Source: Nissolia schottii
Lineage: Eukaryota > Streptophyta > Magnoliopsida > Fabales > Fabaceae
Direction of reading: 5' to 3'
DNA: 64,000 nt
Assembly: GCA_003254905.1 (NCBI GenBank)
Contig: QANU01095112.1
Coordinates: forward strand, 1 to 64,000
In this document: piece after piece, positions 56,883-64,000 of the stretch
Layout: every line of letters starts with the position of its first letter
How positions within the stretch are numbered: position 1 is the first letter of the stretch
The notes under the pieces: model-generated
The model's database searches: none
What the model was told of the DNA's origin: nothing
What the model saw: only the letters and a program-made list of their open reading frames with translations
Made by a program: the position numbers and the translations under genes

Positions 56883-56939
56883 CATCCATACCTATGCAGG
56901 TTGGATTCCATAGAACCTTTAAAATCATAAGCTTTCAGT

Positions 56940-57160
56940 GAGCATTCGAATGCCTAAGGGTTTAGCATTCGATTGCTTCTTTCAATCGAATCCCCTGAGG
57001 GATTCAATCGACTGAAATCCTTCTTGGTCTTTCATTCGAATGAAATCCTTAAGTATTTGATTGAAATCCTCCGCAGTATTTCATTCGATTGAAATCCTCA
57101 AGTATTTGATTGAAATCCAAGATCTTCTTTCATTCGAATCCGTGGGAATTCAATCGAATG
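56940..57160. repeat. Palindrome array, CATTCGAATG type
   Basis: About ten motifs of CATTCGAATG and ATTCGATTGAAAT kind, the reverse counterpart of 45950-46190. Confidence 0.7.
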
Positions 57161-57664
57161 CTACAGTAAAAAAATTGCCCCGAGAGTAACTTTCTCAGGG
57201 GTTTTCTCCGCGAAATATTTTTCACTTCTACAGTAATCAAATCAATACAGTTATGGTTTCCAAACCTCAAAATCATCAAAATCTAGCTTCCCTAACGCAT
57301 TTCCTATAGTTTTTCTAAAATAGTTTTTCACTCACATACACAGAGATGCATATAATTAATCATCAAAATAACCACATAGACAGTGGGCTTAGAGTTACCC
57401 ACTTTCTACGCGGATTTGAAGTTGGTAGGTGGAAGGTGGGGAAAATCCTTGTTGCAATGGTATGCTCCAAGAAATTTTCGGAAGTCCGGCAGCGCTCCCG
57501 CGATGTGCCCGAACGGTACTAGAAAATAAAAACTGAGAGAAAGTGGCAAATTCTCCAAATTCTTCTCGGTTTGCACCAGGGGGGCCATTTATAACCGTGG
57601 ACCTCCTGGCTGCTTTAATTAATTAATTAATTATTAATTATTAATTATTATTATATTGTTATTT

Positions 57665-58738
57665 TATTATAGTTAGACAATATCTGGCAATGTAGCCGCT
57701 CTGTCCACACCTGACACATACATTCTATCCTGCATAGCATTCTCCCCGGTGGAGTCTTCCACATTTCGAGCATGGTAGCCTGAACTCCTGGCTTGGTTGA
57801 ACTCCTGGGGGCTTTTGGCCAGAGCTTCTTAGAATACCACTCGGTTGCGGTGGCCTAACTGCTTCCTGCTAGGGCCTGATCATCTGTTGCGGAGGTCTGG
57901 TAAATCCTGGTCCCCTCGAACCCTGGGGTCTCACAGCCCACTGTTGCAGTCGTGGGAGAACCTGTCCTCTACCTCTGATGGGGAACGGGACCTGTCCTTT
58001 CTGTCGTTGTACCTGTAAGGAACTCCCTTGTTCCTCCATCTTCCGCTTATTTCTTGCATTCCTGGCCTTGGCTAAATTCCTAGCCGGCTCTTCCAGCGTC
58101 ATACACTTGCTTACCATAAGGGCATAATCCTGGATGTCCCAATGATTAATAGCCATCTGTAATTCCTCCTTCAATCCCCTCTGAAACTTCCCGTACTTCC
58201 ACGCTTCATCGGGGTGTAGCTGATATGTGCTGGAATAGCGGCACAATCTCTCAAAGGTGGACGTGTACTCAGCAACTGTCATGTCCCCCTGTTGCACCTC
58301 CAGAAACTCAGCTTCTTTCTGATCCCTAAGCCCCTTAGGGAAATACTTGTTCAAGAGGGCAATTGTAAATCGATCCCATGTGATGGGACCTCCTTGCTAT
58401 TCCAGAAGAGGTCTGGTGGAGTTCCACCATGTTCTGGCGGCACTTCGCAACTTCCGTGTCACAAATCGAGCCTTTTGCACCTCTGTGCAGGGGACGTCCT
58501 CAAAGACCTGTTCCATTTCTGCTGTCCAATTGTGGAGGAGTTCTGGGTCCATCAGTCCTTCAAATATCGGGGGATTCGCCCTTCTAAATTCAGCGAACTT
58601 CTTGGCTTCTATTTCTTCAGCTGTTGAGGCAGGGTTTCAGTGTGCAGTGGCAGCTGCCATCTAGGTTGTTGCCTCAGCTTGAGCTTGGTTGGTTCGAGCC
58701 ATCTCTCGAAGGATGTCAGCAAAATCTGTTGGTTCCAT
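57665..58738 (-). pseudogene. Ty3/gypsy gag of the full-length element
   Basis: Structural capsid protein of the element. Start codon at 58738-58736, about 190 bases after the primer site. In one frame it shows the retrotrans_gag pattern: EPTDFADILREMAR, ELLHNWTAEMEQVFEDVP, RFVTRKL, then 58354-57869 with YFPKGLRDQKEAEFLEVQQG, FERLCRYS and ISKCMTLEE-like blocks and a basic RNA-binding tail. Three in-frame stops (about 58663-58661, 58639-58637 and 58399-58397) interrupt it. A CPKCGRLH motif and a CCHC-like knuckle (57675-57790, His replaced by Tyr) lie near the end in a shifted frame. The truncated copy at 35667-36445 is its closest relative here. Confidence 0.88.
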
Positions 58739-58928
58739 CGTGCGTTGTGTAGAGTCTCTCCATGGTAGCATGCCTAATCTATTGTACCTACACAATTCTG
58801 AGTTGATCAGTCTCAAGAAAGGCGGGTACACATGAACTTAGCACACACCACGTAGAAAAGACATACACCGTTAATCATGCCCGGAAGCAAAGTGCAGCTC
58901 AGTCCATAAGCTCACGTAGGACCAAACT

Positions 58929-58942
58929 GCTCTGATACCAAC
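58929..58942 (-). other. Primer binding site (initiator-Met tRNA)
   Basis: The minus strand TGGTATCAGAGC begins two bases after the 5' LTR edge at 58943. Confidence 0.85.
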
Positions 58943-59376
58943 TGTAATACCCTAGCTAACTGCCTATGCTCGAGTCATACGCAATGTTCATTAGGTTGTT
59001 GATCACTTGGTAGGAATACTTATAGTCTTTCATTACTTTTCGAAAATACAAGGTTAAGGAAAATATGGACCATTTTAAAACTTTTCTACTTGTTAATTAT
59101 TCATAAAGTATGAGCCGCGCGTGAATCAAGACATATAATACAAACGATAGAGTTTGAGCTTACAAAGGTGCATCCTTCGTAGTATAAACAAGTACAATAA
59201 GCAACTATATAAGCAAAAGTGGTCTATCACGAATATTTACATCAACAGTAGAGTATTACAATAATTTACATACATGTGTCATATACATCAAAAAATATAT
59301 ATCAAAATGTCTATGTAGCGCAAACTAAGCTAGCTAGTCCTCATGTCCGGTCCTCTGCTAGTCTGTACTTGGTCCT

Positions 59377-59448
59377 TTACTGCTCCGCGGGTGGCTCCTC
59401 ATATGGCTCCTCGTAGCCCTCGTAGTCTTGGCCTGCACCTGGAAGCAT
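59377..59448 (-). CDS. Acidic micro-ORF in the 5' LTR, 23 aa
   Basis: ATG at 59448, TAA at 59379-59377. It begins MLPGAGQDYEGYEEPYEE. In the element's transcript it would lie in the leader, about 640 bases ahead of gag. Confidence 0.42.
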   Translation of the reverse strand: MLPGAGQDYEGYEEPYEEPPAEQ

Positions 59449-60549
59449 AAGCGAGTAGGGTGAAAACGTTTGTCCTCAGTGGTTACCTTAGCGCGGGGTA
59501 CTTCTTTAACTCTTCTGTGAACCAGGTCGCTCAGGAGATCTCTATGTTTACATGCATACTAACATCCTACTGATTATTATCTTCGCTTAGGGTCCTGAAC
59601 GACTTTATCTACTTTACTAGGTGATTGGGGGATCTAGTATTTCTTATCTAGTTTCTCATGCTTATTTACTTTATTCGCGTATATACATAGCCGTCTCGAG
59701 CATTCTCTTGACGGTACTTACTTCATACATGTACTTACATACACTTCTCATATACTTATGCCTCACATCATTGCATATACATTCATTTCATACTCTATGC
59801 ATGGGGAACTTAGGGATCTCTTACGCATACCAGCTCACCTGGGTTAGTGTCCTTTTTCTCATTCTTTATCATCTTTGTCATCTAGTCCTTCGCCCATGTA
59901 GTCGTGGCCATACGGTTACAACCACTTCTGTTCCCAGCTTGACGACGACCAGGCTGCCCTCACACCTGAGTGGTTACTAACCACCGATGGGGTCTAGTGT
60001 CCATCATCGCCTATCAAGTGGGCTAACCTCCGCTAGGTAGGAGGCGGGGCCTGGCCCTTGCGATGCAACCAAGCATTGGACTCATACATCATCATAATCA
60101 TAACTTGAGGTGTGACGTCACCCTTTCTCATTCATCTTTTCTTTCTTTCATGCTTTCTTTTCTTTCTTTTAGTGTCCTTAACCTTGTTAACCAATCCACC
60201 CTTTTGGGACTGGCGAGGTAACACCATTGACCAATCCACCCTTTTGGGACTGGTGAGGGGCGTATCCGTAGACTTTGCCAAGAGAGAAACTTCCTATCAT
60301 ATAACTACATACTTATTCCCTAGTGTTCCATTATGATCTTTAAGCGTTAAGTGATTAACCTCTAGTTCTCTAAGGTTGCCCTAACACTTACTGAGAACCC
60401 GGTCTCATGATGCATGATATCATAATCCTAACATGTCCAATGTTCCACCTACATCCTACTTATTACATACATCCATCATGTACATCAGTTAGATCATTGC
60501 TTGTTGGACCATGTGCCCAAGACAACTCCCATGAGTCCCTTGCCCCACA

Positions 60550-60850
60550 GACCGCTCAGCATGACTTTGGGTCCACTCAGTTGTCCCCGAGACTGACTCC
60601 TCCGCTCTTTCAAAATTCACTTTCAAAGGGCTCTCAGCCCGCTCAGCGGTTACCTGGACCGCTCAGCAGTTATCTGGACCGCTCAGCAGTCTGCTGCCGA
60701 GTTCTAAAAACCATGTTCCATCCTTATCGCTCAGATTCAGCGCAGGCCGCTCAGCAAATCATAGTACCGCTCAGCGGTACACTTCGCTCAGCGGGTCGCT
60801 TAGCGGTTCGTGAGTGCGCTCAGCAGCTCATGAGGTCGCTCAGCGATTCC
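60550..60850. repeat. Palindrome array, CCGCTCAGCGG type, in the 5' LTR
   Basis: About twelve motifs. 60764-60780 is a perfect 17-bp palindrome (GTACCGCT-C-AGCGGTAC) whose arms differ from the 8061-8077 one (GTATCGCT/AGCGATAC) in a complementary way. Confidence 0.8.
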
Positions 60851-61280
60851 TGGCGAAACTGCAACACACTCCTTTGTTTTCCTTGCCTTTTCTTTCCCCT
60901 TTCTCATGGCCACTTCTTGGGAATCTTACACATGTTCCAACAATCATAACATTATCTAGTCCAGGTCACAAGACCCTTCAGAATTAATCAAAACCTAACA
61001 TAACAGTTCTAACACCATACATAAAGCAACGCAAGTAAAGCAAGCATGGAAACATCACCAAGGAGGTGAGAAAACTAAGATTACCCACTTCCTTAGAGGC
61101 TTAGAGAGGGCTGGAGATGGTGACAAAGATGCAGGCTCCCAGGGAGTTCAGCCTTCCCAGATCGCTTCCTGAATTTCGCAGTGTTCCCGCAGGGTTTCCG
61201 CAACACGTCCGCAGAGCACACGGGCAGAGTTTCAGCACTTATAAGGGATGGATGAATGAATATTTGGATGAATGGCCAAG

Positions 61281-61293
61281 GCTATATATAGCC
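61281..61293 (-). promoter_or_regulatory. TATA box of the 5' LTR
   Basis: CTATATATAGCC, itself part of a palindrome GGCTATATATAGCC, about 630 bases from the LTR 5' edge. The 3' LTR lacks this piece. Confidence 0.55.
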
Positions 61294-61926
61294 ACAAAAA
61301 TTTGGCCTTCTTTCCCATTTTGCCCTTGCCCAAAATTACCAAAATGCCATTTCTAATTTAATTAAGGAATTAATTAATAATTTTGGATAATTATAAGGTC
61401 ACATCAATGAATAGTAACCCTTATGTTATTATTTTTCCCTCAAAAGTCTGATATACCATGTGGGGTCCTCGGATGTGGGTCCCATTTCGCTTTTTTTGGT
61501 CATTCGCAATCTCGGTGCGTCGTGCACGGTAGTCTGAAAAATATTCCGAGCATACTGTTGCGATCCCCTAAGCTTCCTAATGATATTTTGGGACTAATCT
61601 AAGGTGTTTATAACTTTTCCCAGATATCGGTTAGGTTTCCAGAGACTTCGGACTCTCTGCTCAGTTCTACTGGCTCAACGGGCCAAACGAGATTGTTCTA
61701 GCGCCTGCGGAATCCTTGTTACTGAACCGATTTCCGTTTTTTCAACACTTTAGGTTTTTCATCCATCTCTAGGGGGTCGAGAGGAATCATTTGAGTATCA
61801 GCAGAATTTATCAAAACCAAACAGAATAATTTCTACCGACCTTTACGTGTTATCTCCTACAAAGGGCTCTGCAAACAATTGTTTAGGGAAATTTTCACTA
61901 AGATAGGTGTGAGATGTTACAACTCC

Positions 61927-62540
61927 TAACAACGTTTATTTTGTAAAAAATGCTATTTTTAAAAAATGAAAGTTGTTTGCCCAAACAAGGAAAATTAAGC
62001 AACAACTTCTTCTTCTTTTTTTTTAATAAAACTTAAGCTATTTTTAGGCAAATAAAAAAAAAAGCTAAAGCTTTTTTTTTTTAGACATTATCAAAGAATA
62101 GCCTTTTTCTTTCATGATTAAAAAATTATTTTTCACATATTTTTACCAGATTGAACATGACAATTAAATATTATATAATATAAATAAATTATTTCATACC
62201 TTTTTTAATAATTTTTAATATAAAAGTGATTTTTTTTACGCAATCCAAACAAAATAAATTATCTTACAATTATTTTTTTCATTAAAATATCCCAATATAA
62301 AATAATTTTTAAATAATCAATCATATTAAAAATAATTATTAAAATAAATTTAACTTTTTAGCTTTCCTATACAAGCACTTACTCTAAGTTAAATACTACT
62401 GATTTCCTTTGTTCTTTTTTAATAAGAATTTCCTTACGTTTTTCTGTTTACTTTTTTTATTTTTTACATTTATTATAATAATAAATATTTATGATTTTCC
62501 CTCTCCACGTAGTGTTCCATTTGTGTTTCTTCGTGGGGTG
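61927..62540. other. AT-rich spacer and probable promoter of the WD40 gene
   Basis: Very AT-rich, with T and A runs. No ORF is credible and no clear single TATA box stands out among many AT stretches. Confidence 0.4.
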
Positions 62541-62571
62541 GGTGTGTGTGTGAGAGAGAGAGAGAGAGAGA
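62541..62571. repeat. GT/GA microsatellite in the probable 5' leader
   Basis: (GT)n followed by (GA)n, about 30 bases. GA/CT repeats are common in plant core promoters and 5' UTRs. Confidence 0.85.
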
Positions 62572-62750
62572 ATGCTCCAATCTTTCATGGACGCTGCTTC
62601 AATCTGCGCACTCCTCAGTTTCAAGACGTAATCTTCTTCACATAAAACAACCACCCGCGTAGGCACTTCATTGTCTCCTACAAAAAACGAAAAGAAATGT
62701 CGTTAAAGCTCCCTTTGCAATTCTCCTCTCGCTGTTTCATTTCTTCCAAC

Positions 62751-62838
62751 GTAATCTTAATCACCGTACGATCACATTCCCTTTTTTTTTTCCTTTAAAA
62801 AAATATCGCTTGGTTCTCTTCATCTTTTTGTGTTGCAG
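62751..62838 (+). promoter_or_regulatory. Possible 5' UTR intron of the WD40 gene
   Basis: Donor CAAC|GTAATC at 62751, a T-rich tract, and acceptor TGTGTTGCAG at 62838; 88 bases, typical of a plant intron. Without it a short upstream ORF from ATG 62698 runs across the site. Confidence 0.4.
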
Positions 62839-63107
62839 AATCGTGGCTTCATTTTTTGAATTTCAGTTTTTTCCTTTTCTTTAATTTCTCGCCGGTGATT
62901 TACAATTGAAAAATTGTGGAATCCTTGTTCCGTATAAGACCAAGTTCAATGCGCGTGGAATTGGGATCTATGTTCGATCATTCTCTCGGTTCCTGTTTTC
63001 TTCTTATTTTTGTCGTTGCTTTCTTAACAAGAGTGTGTATTGACTGATGTTGATTTCGGTGCATTTTTTTTATTATATAATATTGTTTATCCTCTGGGTG
63101 GCTTTTT

Positions 63108-63173
63108 ATGGAGGGCGGAGATAAGAATTTAGCTACATTCCAAGGGCGTAAACGTAAAATGCTTGTTGTTTGA
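63108..63173 (+). CDS. Upstream ORF of the WD40 gene, 21 codons
   Basis: ATG at 63108, TGA at 63171-63173, ending 32 bases before the main ATG. It reads MEGGDKNLATFQGRKRKMLVV. It could reduce translation of the main ORF; this depends on the true transcript start and splicing. Confidence 0.35.
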   Translation: MEGGDKNLATFQGRKRKMLVV

Positions 63174-63204
63174 GGTTGATTTCATGGGTTGAACAAGAAG
63201 AAGA

Positions 63205-64000
63205 ATGGGTAGCTTCAGTGAAGATGAAGAATGTCGATTTTTTGATGCTCTAGAGGATGTTGTGTTCATCTCAGATGCAAAATCCGATGGTACTGACACC
63301 CCTGACACTAATTCTAGTCCTAAGGACAGGGTGTTGAATGATTTTGGGTATGAATTGTGGGTTCGGAGCCCGTATAGTGTTCAAGAGCGTAGGAGTAAGT
63401 TTATGAAGTGGATGGGACTCTGTTCGGATCAAATTGCCCTTGAGAAGGAAGAGGTGGCAGATAGAATGAAAGATAGTGGTGGGAGTGTGACCAGAAATTC
63501 TGGTTTTGAGGAGTTCTGTTCGAGTGGGTCATCAATGTCTTGTTGGCCTAGTATGAACTCTTCGGTTGAGTTTGGTATGGCTGAGAACATGCCATGCCAA
63601 GATGAGAATCTTGAAAGTGGAGTGGGGTGTGATCCGGAACAGGTGGGGTGGTATGGGGAGAAGAGGAAGGGTAGAGAAGCGGTCCCAGATCAGCTGGTTG
63701 GTGCCGACGAACCTGAGGATTCTGAGAACTTCTTTGGGGTGTCTCCCTCTTTCCAATGCGAGATGGATGCGTGTGAGCTGAGTTCGAAGAGGAATAGACA
63801 GGGTTGGCTCAGAAGATTACGTTCAATAACGTGCATGATGGATAAGCGAGGTGAATCTGGCAACAGCAGGTACGAAGGCAGTTGCGCATTATCACGGTGT
63901 AGTAGGATTCAGAAAGTTAAGGTTCGCAAATGCAGGAAACGAACAAAGGAACTTTCAGCTCTTTACATGGGGCAAGATATTGAAGCGCATGAAGGTTCAA
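63205..64000 (+). CDS. WD40-repeat protein (WDR44-like plant family), 5' part
   Basis: Open from ATG 63205 to the window end (265 codons, incomplete). An in-frame TGA at 63190-63192 makes this the first possible start, and AAGAATGGG is a fair plant context. The protein begins MGSFSEDEECRFFDALEDV, typical of the plant 'Transducin/WD40, WDR44-like' family. The N-terminal 250 residues are acidic and low in complexity (DTPDTNSSP, then YELWVRSPYSVQERRSKFMKWMGL), followed by a basic linker (KVKVRKCRKRTKE). At the edge, LSALYMGQDIEAHEGS is the conserved entry to the first WD40 blade. The family is thought to act as a scaffold; a specific role cannot be read here. The blades and the 3' end lie beyond the window. 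Confidence 0.9.
   Translation, partial: MGSFSEDEECRFFDALEDVVFISDAKSDGTDTPDTNSSPKDRVLNDFGYELWVRSPYSVQERRSKFMKWMGLCSDQIALEKEEVADRMKDSGGSVTRNSGFEEFCSSGSSMSCWPSMNSSVEFGMAENMPCQDENLESGVGCDPEQVGWYGEKRKGREAVPDQLVGADEPEDSENFFGVSPSFQCEMDACELSSKRNRQGWLRRLRSITCMMDKRGESGNSRYEGSCALSRCSRIQKVKVRKCRKRTKELSALYMGQDIEAHEGS

Larger units (their letters stand above)
54584..57660 (-). mobile_element. Reverse LTR of the G subfamily inserted between gag and pol, 5' end lost
   Basis: TGAAACACCCC at 54584. The sequence is collinear with the reverse complement of 45069-47723: a micro-ORF, hairpin units, a palindrome array (56940-57160), a donor-like site (about 57399) and a TATA box (minus strand, 57584-57597). It stops at 57660 about 400 bases short of the expected edge and joins gag directly, so a deletion removed the LTR end, the rest of gag and the start of the protease. 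It includes the N-linked duplication 55319-56882. Confidence 0.85.
42172..61921 (-). mobile_element. Full-length Ty3/gypsy (Tekay/Del-type) retrotransposon with nested insertions
   Basis: Minus-strand element bounded by a perfect target duplication ACTCC (42167-42171 and 61922-61926). 5' LTR 58943-61921; initiator-Met primer site at 58929-58942; gag 57869-58738 with a zinc-knuckle region to about 57665; pol 51305-54583; polypurine tract next to the 3' LTR (minus strand 'aagggggtggaa', about 51305-51316); 3' LTR 42172-51304. The interior is interrupted by an LTR at 54584-57660. The chromodomain-like C-terminus after integrase and the LTR length point to the Tekay/Del branch. Over the first 560 or so bases the two LTRs differ at about 5% of positions by eye, so the insertion is not recent, and the insertions inside it are later. 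Confidence 0.92.
58943..61921 (-). mobile_element. 5' LTR of the full-length element
   Basis: TGTAATACCC at 58943 to GAGATGTTACA at 61921, 2979 bp. It carries the micro-ORF 59377-59448, paired 'ccaccc ttttgggac' units (60190-60262), a palindrome array (60550-60850), a donor-like site (intron would start at 61084 on the minus strand) and a TATA box (61281-61293). It is the only LTR here that is neither split nor truncated and still belongs to an element with gag and pol. Confidence 0.92.

Noticed and set aside
60407..60949. 180-codon plus-strand ORF
   Set aside because: Runs antisense through the palindrome array of the 5' LTR and has no recognisable domain.

Overview
The window is nuclear DNA of a flowering plant, most likely a eudicot and perhaps a legume (that last step is a guess from base composition and repeat style). 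It is mainly a nested heap of long-LTR retrotransposon remains. There is a small secreted-protein gene near the left end and the 5' part of a WD40-repeat gene at the right end. I see no bacterial features, tRNA, rRNA or CRISPR array.

Left block (1-28530). After an LTR remnant (1-101) and the small gene (1202-1621, minus) come solo LTRs nested three deep: 3015-13074 contains 5338-11661, which contains 6715-9715. Each boundary has a readable 5-bp target duplication. A fourth solo LTR (13795-21155, duplication ATCAA) carries a nearly complete hAT transposon (14979-19345, 8-bp duplication TCATTCAT) with a transposase gene broken by one frameshift and an assembly gap. Next come broken, inter-inserted LTR pieces (21731-27783) and a piece of Ty3/gypsy gag (27784-28530).

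Middle block (28530-42166). This is AT-rich intergenic DNA with a fold-back MITE, a CACTA terminus, two LINE fragments in opposite orientation, a long imperfect inverted repeat holding a complete 780-bp TRIM element (34468-35247), a truncated Ty3/gypsy copy (gag plus 5' LTR, 35667-39936) and an LTR tail (39937-41171).

Right block (42167-64000). One full-length Ty3/gypsy element of Tekay/Del type lies on the minus strand (42172-61921, duplication ACTCC). Its 3' LTR is swollen to 9.1 kb by two nested solo LTRs, and its gag-pol is interrupted by another LTR and carries many stops. Beyond it are a short host spacer and the promoter, leader and first 265 codons of a plant WD40 protein (start 63205).

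The most unusual signal is inside the LTRs (about 2.7-3.7 kb each). Copies of clearly different subfamilies share one layout: a TATA box; a splice-donor-like GTGG|GTAA; an array of short palindromes; an array of hairpin units whose loops are constant while their arms change in a complementary way; a GAGAAC-N5-GTTCTC dyad in a pyrimidine tract; an acceptor-like CCAG|G; and a 19-25 codon acidic micro-ORF, often starting Met-x-Pro-Gly. The array sequences differ between subfamilies but the architecture does not. Splicing, translation and function of this layout are inference.

Three single-N positions (43529, 49387, 56088) are flanked by duplicated sequence and look like unmerged contig ends; the apparent tandem duplications at the last two are probably not real.
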